A stretch of DNA of 64,000 nucleotides from Wolfiporia cocos (lineage: Eukaryota; Basidiomycota; Agaricomycetes; Polyporales; Phaeolaceae), in the NCBI GenBank assembly GCA_029448655.1, contig JACCLO010000003.1, positions 3,782,001 to 3,846,000 on the forward strand. Direction: 5' to 3'. A program made the position numbers and the translations under genes. Shown here piece after piece: positions 10,001-20,012 of this stretch. The first letter of the stretch is position 1; every line of letters begins with the position of its first letter. The notes beneath the pieces were generated by a model, which was not told the origin of the DNA, searched no databases, and worked only from the letters and a program-made list of their open reading frames with translations.

Positions 10001-12107
10001 CGACCATGGCCTATCCAAGGCCATCTCTCTCACCCCATGCGACAAGACGATCACTAGCGAAGGGGCGGCAGAGATATTTCACCGGAAAATCTACTCGCTA
10101 TATGGCATCCCCCAAAGGATCATTTCAGACAGGGGACCACAGTTTGCATCAAAGCTCTTCAAAGAATTATGCAAGCTGCAGGGAACGGAATCGGCGATGA
10201 GCACGGCATACCATCCACAGACCGACGGACAAACAGAAAGAATGAATCAACAGATCGAAGTATACCTTCGCATCTATTGCATGAACGACCCACTCCAATG
10301 GGTACAGCGACTGCCGGACGTCGAATTCGCGCACAACACCAGACGAACCGAAAACCGACCAGCACCACTTGAAATAATCCTAGGATACATCCCGAGGGGA
10401 TTCCCAGATTATGACAGAGTAGGGAACGTCCCGGCAGCAGTTTACAGGATCAAGAAGATCAAAGAGGCGCGAAAAATGGCATTCATCGCGCATGAATTAG
10501 CCCAGAAGAAAATGGCAGGACGGTTCCTCAGGGAACTGCCAAAGCTTGAGAAAGGGGACAAGGTCTGGCTCGATGCCAAGAACCTAACAATCCCCTACGA
10601 GTCGAACAAACTAGCACCAAAAAGAGAGGGACCCTTCACCATCGCAGAAAAAATGGGACCCACGACATACCGGTTGCAGTTACCAACGAACTGGAAAATT
10701 CACCCGGTATTCCACGCCGCCTTACTAAAACCGTTCAGAGAAACGAGGGTGCACGGACCCAATTACCTACGGCCGCCACCTGATATCATCAAGGGACAAG
10801 AAGAGTACGAAGTCGAAGCCATCTTGGCTGACAGATGGCGAGGGAAGAAGCACCAGTACTTCATCAAGTGGAAAGGCTATGCCACGGCCGACAACTCATG
10901 GGAAGATGAGGCGAACTTGGAGCATTCCAAGGAGCTGATAAAAGACTACCACAGGACGAGAGTCAGGACAACCCCGACACTCGAAAACAAGACAGTAATA
11001 GTATGTCGACGACTCGCCACCAGCTCCCCCGCCGTACCACGACCCCCGGCGACGCAGAACGTCGAGAAGGCCGACCGCGAGGTACGCCACCAAGAAGGTA
11101 CTCTCCCCAGCATCTGCAGATTAGACACGCCCTCCTCTGGTACAGGGCCGAGGGACCTTTTGCTGGCCGAGCCGATGGCTGGTCGGCCCTCTTCGACATC
11201 GCGCAGGACCTCACCCACGTCTACAGCTCGTACCAGAACATCACCGAGGACCTCGTCCGGATGGAGGGGCAGATCAGAGCGCAGAGAGAGGGACTCGAGC
11301 TACTCACCGACAGACTTATCGACCGATTGGCCGCCACTACGACGGCCCGACTACGACACGCGCTCAACGACTTCGAGGATCGCGAGCACGTTACTCCCAA
11401 TCGACCCGAATACACACCGCGACCCTCCCGCTTTTTCACCCCCGACGAACGACGCCGAGTTGCAAGGCCGTTTGATTTTATGGAGGGCGATAGAGTATTA
11501 TTTCCATTGCCTACCGAGACTCAGAGGGCCCGCCGAACAGGAGTTAGAGACCCGACGCCACGTATTTCTGGTATGGGAGGCGACGGGAGACGTGAACCAC
11601 CTGCACGCCCGACGAGCCCTAGGGCTACCCCAGCGCGACAGCGAAGAGCGAATAGCACGCCGCCTATTCGACGATCTCCTTCAGTGCAGAGTATTACCCG
11701 CGAGGAGTTTGAGCGAGGTGCGAGGGAGCACGAACGAGACACCGCCTCCTTACCAACGTGGGCTGCACGAAACCTTCACCGAGCCGCACACCACTGGAGG
11801 TACCGACATAACGAATACCTCCGTGATATCCCTTCCCTACGGGTACCAGCGAGGCCCTCACCCGAGCAGCCGTGTCGACAATGTGGTTCCGCTAACCACT
11901 GGATCCTCGACTGCCCCGACTATATTTGCAGAACTTGTGAACTCAATCAACCAGGTCATCGACAGAATGAATGCCGCCAACACTTCGTATGGCGAACTCC
12001 TACGACCCCGTCCCTCAGCGGGAACGGCGACATCTACAACGAACAGGACGCCGAGGCACTCTGAAGAGGGGAACTTGGAAAATTCGTCGAGGCCGACGAA
12101 TGCTTAG
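7056..12107 (+). CDS. Pol polyprotein with dUTPase, element A
   Basis: This polyprotein replicates and integrates the element. The frame is open from before 6984, but the first ATG is 7056, so N-terminal residues may come by frameshifting from gag (pol is -1 relative to gag). Order by position: aspartic protease with DSGA (about 7092); dUTPase (about 7452-7857) with [32 protein letters not shown] and GFGST motifs; reverse transcriptase with YMDD (about 8639); RNase H with ETDAS; integrase with HHCC finger and D, D, E at about 9940, 10125 and 10250; and a chromodomain (about 10803-10950). The last 370 codons overlap ORF3 and are probably not selected, so the functional end may be soon after the chromodomain. 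Confidence 0.92.
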   Translation: MTLAKPVKCNALIDSGAMSNLIHSRVVEKYKVPTQPLKNPIIVKNVDGTENKDGRIDREATILLRYPKTQKTRKVQFLVGSIGTENMILGYGWLKDENPTIDWKDQTVDVRSMLGAEEKKQETTIRMDTVEMVVAPEGKIPTRGTQEAAGYDLYAAEETEIPAGGWKLVSTGVKMKIPKGSYGRLAGRSGNTLRHGLVVQAGVIDSDYRGDVGAIVFNYSDKAHRIIPGMRIAQIIFERHLTPDILEVEDLDETERGEKGFGSTDQPEETAQRLYTPEEYEAIRRFAKDNPRIIGKKGETRKKFRTKIQIINAVRKALTKSQEFAQKTPEPERTIEEMVPKHLLDFAKVFSKESAAAFPPSRPWDHAIELKPDFVPRDCKVYALSPKEQQALDEFLKENLAKGFIVPSKSPMASPFFFVPKKDSGLRPCQDYRYLNEGTIKNVYPLPLISELLEKLKGAKIFTKMDLRAGYNNVRIKKGDEWKAAFKTNRGLYEPTVMFFGLCNAPGTFQAMMNEILKEEILEGWVLVYMDDILIFSEDEKTHKERERRILQRLVDNHLFVKPEKCAFGVDRVEFLGLVITPGNIQMDPAKLNGIKEWPTPRNLKEVRSFLGFANFYRKFIDHYSTHARPLVDLTKTVTGTGFQWTDKEQKAFDFMKQAFTAAPALGTPDKEKPFILETDASQFATGAVLKQIDETGRERPVGYLSQSLTSTEWNYKIYDRELLGIVRALEEWRHLLEGAPHRILIRSDHQNLTYWRSAQRLNRRQARWHLFLSQFDLKLQHVPGRKLVMADTLSRLYHLDESNEDNEGITMIPNELVVHAIQIPIIDRIKNANNRDESAEQAIRALGGTGEFPARTTTDEWQQTDGILLYRGRMYVPRDEGLRRDVISKYHDTIPAGHPGIWGTTVQVKTHFWWPDMGTMIAEYVRGCAICQQMKPDRNPLKPPLQPIPTREDALPFSQCSVDFVTDLPRVGKYDSMMVIVDHGLSKAISLTPCDKTITSEGAAEIFHRKIYSLYGIPQRIISDRGPQFASKLFKELCKLQGTESAMSTAYHPQTDGQTERMNQQIEVYLRIYCMNDPLQWVQRLPDVEFAHNTRRTENRPAPLEIILGYIPRGFPDYDRVGNVPAAVYRIKKIKEARKMAFIAHELAQKKMAGRFLRELPKLEKGDKVWLDAKNLTIPYESNKLAPKREGPFTIAEKMGPTTYRLQLPTNWKIHPVFHAALLKPFRETRVHGPNYLRPPPDIIKGQEEYEVEAILADRWRGKKHQYFIKWKGYATADNSWEDEANLEHSKELIKDYHRTRVRTTPTLENKTVIVCRRLATSSPAVPRPPATQNVEKADREVRHQEGTLPSICRLDTPSSGTGPRDLLLAEPMAGRPSSTSRRTSPTSTARTRTSPRTSSGWRGRSERRERDSSYSPTDLSTDWPPLRRPDYDTRSTTSRIASTLLPIDPNTHRDPPAFSPPTNDAELQGRLILWRAIEYYFHCLPRLRGPAEQELETRRHVFLVWEATGDVNHLHARRALGLPQRDSEERIARRLFDDLLQCRVLPARSLSEVRGSTNETPPPYQRGLHETFTEPHTTGGTDITNTSVISLPYGYQRGPHPSSRVDNVVPLTTGSSTAPTIFAELVNSINQVIDRMNAANTSYGELLRPRPSAGTATSTTNRTPRHSEEGNLENSSRPTNA
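11003..12064 (+). CDS. ORF3: zinc-knuckle protein overlapping pol
   Basis: This is a 353-residue ORF of unknown function in a different frame from pol, lying wholly inside the pol 3' end. It starts at ATG 11003 (Met-Ser-Thr-Thr-Arg). The N-terminal third is basic and Pro/Arg-rich. A helical segment near residues 45-110 (ALFDIAQDLTHVYSSYQ, then heptad-like LVRMEGQ) could form a coiled coil. The C-terminus holds a cysteine-rich module (CRQCGSANHWILDCP, then CRTC...GHRQNEC) resembling two zinc knuckles. Comparison with B shows fewer changes in this frame than in the overlapping pol frame, so it is the better candidate gene. A nucleic-acid-binding accessory role is inference. Confidence 0.75.
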   Translation: MSTTRHQLPRRTTTPGDAERREGRPRGTPPRRYSPQHLQIRHALLWYRAEGPFAGRADGWSALFDIAQDLTHVYSSYQNITEDLVRMEGQIRAQREGLELLTDRLIDRLAATTTARLRHALNDFEDREHVTPNRPEYTPRPSRFFTPDERRRVARPFDFMEGDRVLFPLPTETQRARRTGVRDPTPRISGMGGDGRREPPARPTSPRATPARQRRANSTPPIRRSPSVQSITREEFERGAREHERDTASLPTWAARNLHRAAHHWRYRHNEYLRDIPSLRVPARPSPEQPCRQCGSANHWILDCPDYICRTCELNQPGHRQNECRQHFVWRTPTTPSLSGNGDIYNEQDAEAL

Positions 12108-12116
12108 AGAGGGGCT
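12105..12116 (+). other. Purine tract before 3' LTR of A
   Basis: AGAGAGGGG lies just upstream of the 3' LTR start at 12119. This is the expected position of the polypurine tract that primes plus-strand synthesis, although two bases (C, T) interrupt before the LTR. Confidence 0.5.
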
Positions 12117-12118
12117 GA

Positions 12119-12828
12119 TGTTACGGTTGTTTTGATTTTTCGAATATCGTCAGAACTCACCATTGGGCGAATACGATACAGGGACTTGTTGCGCAACCAA
12201 CCCCCCTGGCTACTCGTGACTCTACTGGGCGCATCCCCAGTTGTACTAGTCTATAGGGCACGTTTCATCTTTGGCAGATCCAACCCTGCCACCGTTTCAT
12301 GTCCATCGTTTTATTAGCTGACAGATGGCGTTCAACCGCCATCATTCCTATCCATCGTCTCAGATATATCACTCCATACTTATCAGACGTTTGGGACTAT
12401 AGCGTAGATAGTATCGGTGACATCTGGGACAGACATGACCCCTGAAATCTAACGTAGTATATAAACTCATGTACTTACTGTCGAGGCTCTTCAGCTCGAC
12501 CTTGTTGTATAAACAAGAAGTCTTATACTCGTTCTCAAACGTAGGAAACTACGCTCAGTATTTCTCACTCGAGCAACCGAACAACTAAGTCCTCGAAGTG
12601 CACACTGACTTCTCGGACTTAGGCGAGTCTTATATTCTATTCGACTCGCACTTGAACAGACTTATATCCTCTAACGTGTATTGGATATTAACCGATCTCC
12701 TAAGAACTTCACTTAGGACCCGAAGGCATCTAACGAGAATTTGCCTTGCACACGGCGACGTGCCTACGTGCAGAAGAACGATCTATATTCGCGATTCGAA
12801 TATACAAACGGGTATTCGACCCGTAACA
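12119..12828 (+). repeat. 3' LTR of element A
   Basis: This 710-bp LTR matches 4363-5072 except for about two substitutions (TATTGGTG versus TATCGGTG; GGCTCC versus GGCTCT). CCCTC follows. Confidence 0.95.
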
Positions 12829-13354
12829 CCCTCTGAGTCTCGGTAGGCAGCGGAAATAATACTCTATCGCCCTCCATAAAATCAAACGGCCTTGCAACTC
12901 GGCGTCGTTCGTCGGGGGTGAAAAAGCGGGTGGGTCGCGGTGTGTATTCGGGTCGATTGGGAGCAACGTGCTCGCGATCCTCGAAGTCGTTGAGCGCGTG
13001 TCGTAGTCGGGCCGTCGTAGTGGCGGCCAATCGGTCGATAAGTCTGTCGGTGAGTAGCTCGAGTCCCTCTCTCTGCGCTCGGATCTGCCCCTCCATCCGG
13101 ACGAGGTCCTCGGTGATGTTCTGGTACGAGCTGTAGACGTGGGTGAGGTCCTGCGCGATGTCGAAGAGGGCCGACCAGCCATCGGCTTGGCCAGCAAAAG
13201 GTCCCTCGGCCCTGTACCAGAGGAGGGCGTGTCTAATCTGCAGATGCTGGGGGGAATACCTTCTTGGTGGCGTACCTCGCGGTCGGCCTTCTCGACGATC
13301 TGCATCGCCGGGGGTCGTGGTACGGCGGGGAAGTTGGTGGCGAGTCGTCGACAT
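12829..13354 (-). pseudogene. ORF3 of element B, N-terminal fragment
   Basis: This is the start of B's third ORF (ATG at 13354, same N-terminus as A's ORF3). It continues to the CCCTC junction, where element A interrupts it. The reading frame would resume at 4362 on the minus strand. The fragment keeps the basic N-terminus and the helical segment but lacks the cysteine module. Confidence 0.8.
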
Positions 13355-15060
13355 ACTATTACTGTCCTGTTTTCGAGTGTCGGGGTTGTCCTGACCCTCG
13401 TTTTGTGGTAGCCTTTTATCAGCTCCTTGGAGTGCTCCCAGTTCCCCTCGTCTTCCCATGAATTGTCGGCCGTGGCATAGCCTTTCCACTTGACGAAGTA
13501 TTGATGCTTCTTTCCTTTCCATCTGTCAGCCAAGATGGCCTTGACCTCGTATTCTTCCTGTCCCTTGATGACATCAGGTGGCGGCCGTAAGTAATTGGGT
13601 CCGTGCGCCCTTGTTTCTTTGAACGGTTTTAGTAAGGCGACGTGGAATACCGGATGAACTTTCCAGCTCGTTGGTAATTGCAGCCGGTATGTCGTGGGTC
13701 CCATCTTTTCTGTGATAGTGAAGGGTCCTTCCCTTTTTGGTGCCAGCTTGTTAGATTCGTAGGGGATAGTTAGGTTCTTTGCGTCGAGCCAGACCTTATC
13801 CCCTTTCTCAAGCTTTGGCAGTTCTCTGAGGAACCGCCCTGCCATTCTTTTCTGGGCTAGTTCATGCGCGATGAATGCCATCTTTCGCGCCTCTTTGATC
13901 TTCTTGATCCTGTCGACAGCTGCCGGGACGTTCCCTACTCGGTCATAGTCTGGGAATCCTCTCGGGACATATCCTAGAATTGTTTCGAGTGGCGCAGGCC
14001 GGTTTTCAGTTCGTCTGGTGTTGTGTGCAAATTCGACGTCAGGTATTCGTTGTACCCATTGAAAAGGGTCGTTCATGCAATAGATACGAAGGTATACTTC
14101 GATTTGTTGGTTCATCCTTTCCGTTTGTCCGTCTGTCTGGGGGTGGTATGCTGTACTCATTGCTGACTCTGTCCCCTGCAGTCGGCATAACTCTTTGAAG
14201 AGCTTTGATGCGAACTGTGGTCCTCTGTCTGAAATGATTTTTCGGGGGATGCCGTATTGTGAATATATCTTTCGATGGAATATTTCTGCGGCCCCTTCGC
14301 TCGTGATTGTTTTGTCGCATGGGGTGAGAGAGATGGCCTTGGATAGGCCATGGTCGACAATCACCATCATGGAGTCATACTTTCCGACTCTTGGCAGGTC
14401 GGTGACAAAATCGACCGAGCACTGTGAGAAGGGGAGGGCGTCTTCCCGTGTCGGTATTGGCTGCAAAGGGGGTTTTAGCGGATTCCTATCAGGTTTCATC
14501 TGTTGACAGATTGCACAGCCCCGGACGTATTCCGCTATCATTGTTCCCATGTCAGGCCACCAAAAGTGGGTCTTGACCTGTACTGTTGTACCCCAGATCC
14601 CAGGGTGTCCGGCCGGGATCGTGTCGTGATATTTTGAGATGACGTCCCGTCGAAGGCCCTCGTCCCTTGGCACGTACATCCTGCCCCTGTAGAGCAGTAT
14701 TCCATCCGTTTGTTGCCATTCTTCTGCGGTGGTTTTTGCGGGGAATTCGCCTGTGCCCCCTAGAGCGCGGATCGCCTGTTCCGCAGATTCATCTCGATCG
14801 TTAGCGTTCTTGATTCGATCAATGATCGGGATCTGGATTGCGTGGACGACGAGTTCGTCTGGAATCATGGTGATTCCCTCGTTGTCTTCGTTGCTTTCGT
14901 CCAGGTGGTACAACCTGGAAAGTGTGTCGGCCATGACTAGTTTCCTTCCGGGGACGTGCTGCAATTTCAGGTCGAATTGCGAAAGGAATAGATGCCATCT
15001 CGCTTGTCGCCGATTTAGGCGCTGTGCGCTTCTCCAGTATGTCAGGTTCTGATGATCGCT
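12829..15060 (-). pseudogene. Pol of element B, 3' part after premature stop
   Basis: The open frame continues from the stop at 15061-15063 through the rest of RNase H, the integrase HHCC finger and DDE core, and the chromodomain (around 13470-13600). It then enters the ORF3 overlap and the junction with A. Apart from the upstream stop and the insertion, the frame is open and nearly identical to A, so inactivation is recent. Confidence 0.88.
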
Positions 15061-17301
15061 TCAGATCAAGATCCGATGCGGTGCTCCTTCCAATAGGTGT
15101 CGCCATTCTTCTAATGCTCGGACTATTCCGAGTAGTTCGCGATCGTAGATTTCGTAGTTCCGTTCTGTCGATGTCAGGGATTGTGAGAGATATCCCACCG
15201 GCCGTTCGTGCCCTGTTTCATCTATCTGTTTCAGTACTGCTCCTGTGGCGAACTGGGATCCGTCTGTTTCGAGGATGAACGGTTTCTCCTTGTCTGGTGT
15301 TCCTAGTGCGGGTGCCGTCGTGAATGCTTTCTTCATGAATTCGAATGCTTTCTGTTCTTTCTCCGTCCATTGGAACCCTGTTCCTGTGACCGTTTTTGTG
15401 AGGTCTACCAAGGGTCGGGCGTGCGTAGAGTAGTGATCGATAAATTTTCGATAGAAGTTTGCAAATCCTAGGAAGGATCTGACTTCTTTGAGATTTTGGG
15501 GAGTCGGCCACTCCTTAATCCCATTGAGTTTCGCTGGGTCCATCTGGATATTTCCTGGAGTGATGACTAGTCCCAGAAATTCGACTCTGTCGACACCGAA
15601 GGCGCATTTCTCGGGTTTCACAAAGAGATGGTTATCCACCAATCTCTGAAGGATCCGCCGCTCCCGTTCCTTGTGTATTTTCTCGTCTTCTGAGAAAATG
15701 AGGATGTCGTCCATGTAAACAAGCACCCATCCTTCGAGGATTTCTTCTTTCAGGATTTCGTTCATCATCGCCTGAAAGGTCCCGGGTGCATTGCACAATC
15801 CGAAAAACATAACCGTGGGCTCGTACAACCCTCGATTTGTTTTGAAGGCCGCTTTCCATTCGTCTCCTTTTTTGATTCGCACGTTGTTGTATCCCGCTCT
15901 AAGGTCCATTTTTGTGAAGATCTTTGCTCCTTTTAGCTTTTCCAGGAGCTCTGAGATCAGCGGCAAGGGATAGACGTTCTTTATCGTCCCTTCGTTCAGA
16001 TACCGATAATCTTGACAGGGTCGTAGGCCGCTGTCTTTCTTTGGGACGAAAAAGAAGGGTGACGCCATCGGGGATTTTGAAGGGACTATGAATCCCTTGG
16101 CCAAGTTTTCTTTTAGGAATTCGTCCAGCGCCTGTTGCTCTTTAGGCGAGAGTGCATAGACTTTGCAGTCTTTCGGCATGAAATCGGGTTTTAATTCGAT
16201 TGCGTGGTCCCATGGTCTCGACGGGGGGAACGCTGCTGCGGACTCCTTGCTGAACACCTTGGCGAAGTCTAGTAGGTGTTTCGGGACCATCTCCTCGATC
16301 GTTCGTTCTGGTTCGGGGGTTTTCTGCGCAAATTCCTGGGATTTCATCAGCGCTTTCCTGACAGCGTTGATGATTTGTATCTTTGTTCGGAACTTCTTTC
16401 GCATTTCCCCTTTCTTTCCTATGATCCTAGGGTTATCTTTTGCGAAGCGTCGGATCGCTTCGTACTCTTCGGGAGTATAGAGTCGCTGCGCTGTTTCTTC
16501 TGGCTGGTCTGTGGATCCGAACCCTTTCTCCCCTCGTTCTGTTTCATCTAGGTCTTCGACCTCTACGATGTCGGGGGTGAGGTGTCGTTCGAAAATTATC
16601 TGGGCTATTCGCATGCCTGGGATAATTCTATGCGCTTTGTCTGAGTAGTTGAACACGATGGCTCCGACGTCTCCTCGGTAGTCCGAGTCTATGATTCCGG
16701 CTTGTACTACCAGTCCGTGTTTGAGGGTGTTGCCTGATCGCCCGGCCAGCCTTCCATACGATCCCTTTGGGATCTTCATTTTTACCCCTGTGGAGACGAG
16801 TTTCCATCCTCCGGCGGGAATCTCGGTTTCTTCTGCGGCGTAAAGGTCGTACCCTGCAGCTTCTTGGGTCCCCCTTGTTGGAATTTTCCCTTCTGGGGCA
16901 ACTACCATTTCTACCGTATCCATTCGGATCTTGGCTTCCTGTTTCTTTTCTTCTGCCCCTAGTATCGATCGTACATCGACTGTTTGGTCCTTCCAGTTGA
17001 TTGTGGGGTTTTCGTCTTTTAGCCATCCATACCCTAGAATCATATTTTCTGTTCCGATTGATCCTACCAGGAATCGGACTTTTCGCGTTTTCTGGGTCTT
17101 TGGATATTGTAGTAGTATGGTGGCTTCTCGGTCTATTCGCCCATCTTTGTTTTCTGTTCCGTCAACGTTTTTGACGATGATCGGGTTTTTCAAGGGTTGG
17201 GTGGGCACCTTGTATTTTTCTACCACTCTGCTGTGGATCAGGTTCGACATTGCTCCTGAGTCGATTAGTGCATTGCACTTCACGGGTTTTGCCAGCGTCA
17301 T
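15061..17301 (-). pseudogene. Pol of element B, protease-dUTPase-RT part
   Basis: The frame starts at ATG 17301 (Met-Thr-Leu-Ala-Lys, equivalent to 7056 in A). It contains the DSGA protease, the dUTPase motifs ([11 protein letters not shown] through GFGST), RT with YMDD, and RNase H up to APHRILI. A then has CGA (Arg) where B has TGA, a CpG C-to-T change that truncates the protein inside RNase H. The product would lack the end of RNase H and all of integrase. Confidence 0.9.
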
Positions 17302-17390
17302 GATTACTGGGATGAAGAGGGATCGATTCTTCTCGAACGAGGTAATTACATGTGCGGCTTTCTCGGAGGGTAAGACCGTGGGCTTCCCTC

Positions 17391-19238
17391 CTAGGCAAAA
17401 TCCTGTTCTTCTACGAGCCGTGCTAGGAGCTCGGGGTTCTTGGCTTTCAGGGCCCTAATTGCCGTGACCGCTCTGTTGGCGGTGATGTATTCAGTCTCTT
17501 CCTCAGAGACTTCTTCGATGCGAGCTTCTTGCTCGGCTTCTTCTTCTTCGGTCTTTCGAGTAGTCCGCCTAGGGCGGGCTGGCTTCCTTGGCCTCTTCGG
17601 ACAGTCTCGCGACATATGTCCTGGCTGATGGCAGGTGAAGCATTTTCCCTTCTTGATGTGATCGTCCCTTTCTTGGGTGGTCATTCGATCTACATCCATT
17701 GCATTCGGATCTTTCGGTGCGGTTGTCTGTGGAGCACTAGTGCGTCCATTATTCTGGTTCGAGGCTTGCCAAGCCTTTTTCTTGACAAACAGTTTATCCC
17801 GTTTCAAGAATATCTTGTACGTGTTTTCATAGTACGAGGCAGCGGACTGCCATTCATCAATGGTCGCTGGTAGCGGCCGAACGCCGATGATGTATCGGGT
17901 CGTATGTTCGGGTAACCCTTTCTCGAATAGGGTTATGAGCAACGCGTTTCCGTCCGCGCTGTATCGATCGTACTGGGCCTTCCCGGCCAAGTTGTTGAAT
18001 TCGGTGATATAATCATCGATGTCCTTCCTGTCCTGGGTTACGTCCAGGATTTTCTTCCGCGCTTTCTGTACCTCTTCGATGGCTCCGAAGGCTTTCTGGA
18101 AGTCTGCATCAAACTGTGCAAGACTAGGCGGGAAGAATCGTTTCATCTGGGGGTTCGTATAAACCCGGTGATAATTCTGTTTCCATTGGCCCGTTTTCCC
18201 CTTGTTCGAAATATAAGAGAGGATAAAGATCACTCTCTGAACGTCGTTCTGGAATGACGTTTCGTACATCGTAAACCAGGAATTGCACTGGTTTATGAAG
18301 TTCTGCATGTCGGATCGTTCCCCGTCGAATACATCTGGGGGATTGATCTTTATCATTGGGGGTCGATAGTACGGGTTCGGCGCCGGAGGTTGAGGCTGCG
18401 GCGCATTCGGTGGTGGAGGCCCTCCTGGGGGTCCTCCTCCTCCCGGGTATCCTCCACCCGGGTTTCCTGGGTTTCCTCCGGGGTTCCCTGGGTTCCCTCC
18501 AGGGTTTCCTCCTCCGGGGTTCGCGGGGGTTCCTCCTCCGAGTCCTCCAGGAGGAGGGGCATTCCCTCCTCCGAGTCCGAAGTTTCCTCCCAGTCCTCCT
18601 CCGCTTGTACCTGCGGAGGTTCGTCCAAATAGGCCTGAAGGCCATGTTCCTGGGTTTGTCGTTCCCATTCCTCCGCTTGGGCTAGTCCAAGACGGATTTC
18701 CTCCGCTACCCATTCCGGGTGCGTTCTGTGGGGGGGTTCCAAAGAGGTCTGTTCCTCCAGCCATAGACCCAATCCCACTCTGCGCAAAAGCAGATATAAA
18801 TCCTGGAGGGTCCTGTCCTCCGGTCTGGCTGTTATCTGTTCCTGTAAAGTTTCCAGGATTTCTCCCATCATCTCCGATGCGCTCAATTCCTGCCATTCCT
18901 GTGGCGCCCGAAGGCTGATTCGTATTTCCATCGGCATCGAAGGTTCTGTTGATGGTTTCGGTTTCGTTTTCGGTCAACGTCGCGGTTGACATCGGAGGGA
19001 TTTCTCCGAATCGTTCGAACGCTTCACGCGTTATTTCCCAAGCGGTCGTTCCTGCGGAGGGGTATACTTGTACCCACTTCGATGCCCTATCTTCTCTTGG
19101 AATGACAACAATTCCTCCGCGGTTACGGAAGGCTCCAATGGTGTCAGTCCACTCGTATTGGTTGAGTCTGTAGACTCCCTGAATGTCCTCGGGCAAGAGT
19201 TCAATCAGTCGTGCTGGGAATTCTGGTCCAAATATCAT
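17391..19238 (-). CDS. Gag protein of element B
   Basis: This is an intact 615-residue Gag starting at ATG 19238, nearly the same as A's: Gly/Pro-rich linker, capsid-like region and one CCHC knuckle ([14 protein letters not shown]). A few conservative substitutions relative to A are seen (for example Pro to Leu near KRDKLF). It could still be made although B's pol is broken, so it may supply particles in trans; that is inference. Confidence 0.92.
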   Translation of the reverse strand: MIFGPEFPARLIELLPEDIQGVYRLNQYEWTDTIGAFRNRGGIVVIPREDRASKWVQVYPSAGTTAWEITREAFERFGEIPPMSTATLTENETETINRTFDADGNTNQPSGATGMAGIERIGDDGRNPGNFTGTDNSQTGGQDPPGFISAFAQSGIGSMAGGTDLFGTPPQNAPGMGSGGNPSWTSPSGGMGTTNPGTWPSGLFGRTSAGTSGGGLGGNFGLGGGNAPPPGGLGGGTPANPGGGNPGGNPGNPGGNPGNPGGGYPGGGGPPGGPPPPNAPQPQPPAPNPYYRPPMIKINPPDVFDGERSDMQNFINQCNSWFTMYETSFQNDVQRVIFILSYISNKGKTGQWKQNYHRVYTNPQMKRFFPPSLAQFDADFQKAFGAIEEVQKARKKILDVTQDRKDIDDYITEFNNLAGKAQYDRYSADGNALLITLFEKGLPEHTTRYIIGVRPLPATIDEWQSAASYYENTYKIFLKRDKLFVKKKAWQASNQNNGRTSAPQTTAPKDPNAMDVDRMTTQERDDHIKKGKCFTCHQPGHMSRDCPKRPRKPARPRRTTRKTEEEEAEQEARIEEVSEEETEYITANRAVTAIRALKAKNPELLARLVEEQDFA

Positions 19239-19284
19239 GTGCCCTTACACCGTGGTAGGTGAGGGTGTGATAAGCTCGACCTTC

Positions 19285-19992
19285 TGTTACGGGTCGAATA
19301 CCCGTTCGTATATTCGAGTCGCGAATATAGATCGTTCTTCTGCACGTAGGCACTTTGCCGTATGCAAGGCAAATACTCGTTAGATGCCTTCGCGTCCTAA
19401 GTGAAGTCCTTAGGAGATCGGTTAATATCCAATACGCGTTAGAGGATATAATCTGTTCAGGTGCGAGTCGAATAGAATTTAAGACTCGCCTAAGTCCGAG
19501 AAGTCAATGTGCACTTCGAGGACTTAGTTGTTCGGTTGCTCGAGCGAGAAATACTGAGCGTAGTTTCCTACGTTTGAGAACGAGTATAAGACTACTTGTT
19601 TATACAACAAGGTCGAGCTAAAGAGCCTCGACAGTAAATACATGAGTTTATATACTTCGTTAGGTTTTAGGGGTCAAGCCTGTCCCAGATGTCACTGATA
19701 CTATCTACGCTATAGTGTCAAACGTTTGATAGGTATGTAGTGATATATCCGAGACGATAGATAGGAATGATGGCGGTTGAACGCCATCTATCAGCTAATA
19801 AACGATGAACGTGAAACGACAGCAGAGTTGGATCTGCCAAAGATGAAACGAGCCTTTTAGACTAGTACAACTGGGGATGCGCCCAGTAGAATCACGAGTA
19901 GCCAGGGGGGTTGGTTGCGCAACAAGTCCCTGTATCGTATTCGCCCTATGGTGAGTTCTGTCGATATTCGAAAAATCAAAATAACCGTAACA
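19285..19992 (-). repeat. 5' LTR of element B
   Basis: This is the upstream LTR in element orientation, 708 bp, flanked by ATTTC at 19993-19997. The sequence just inside (AGCTCGACCTT at 19273-19283 on the plus strand) is the self-complementary primer-binding site equivalent to that of A. Confidence 0.92.
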
Positions 19993-19997
19993 ATTTC

Positions 19998-20012
19998 ATA
20001 CGGACCGTAACA
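19998..20012 (-). mobile_element. Solo LTR C, terminal piece
   Basis: ATACGGACCGTAACA completes solo LTR C begun at 2536. It is followed by TCCAG (20013-20017), matching 2531-2535. The join shows B inserted close to one LTR terminus. Confidence 0.8.

Larger units (their letters stand above)
4363..12828 (+). mobile_element. Complete Ty3/gypsy element A
   Basis: This is a full-length Tf1/sushi-type chromovirus of 8,466 bp with 710-bp LTRs (4363-5072 and 12119-12828). CCCTC is duplicated at 4358-4362 and 12829-12833. Internal order is primer-binding site, gag, pol (protease, dUTPase, reverse transcriptase, RNase H, integrase, chromodomain), an overlapping third ORF, and a purine tract. The LTRs differ at about two positions. 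It sits in opposite orientation inside ORF3 of its relative B. No stop or frameshift is visible in the main ORFs, so it may be competent. Confidence 0.95.
3060..19992 (-). mobile_element. Ty3/gypsy element B (interrupted by A)
   Basis: This is a Tf1/sushi-type chromovirus retrotransposon on the minus strand. Its 708-bp LTRs at 3060-3767 and 19285-19992 begin TGTTACG and end CGTAACA. ATTTC is duplicated on both sides (3055-3059 and 19993-19997). Gag is intact, pol has a premature stop at 15061-15063, and the third ORF is split at CCCTC by element A. I count two differences between the LTRs, so insertion is recent. It inserted into solo LTR C. The element is inactive because of both the stop and the insertion. 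Confidence 0.93.
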
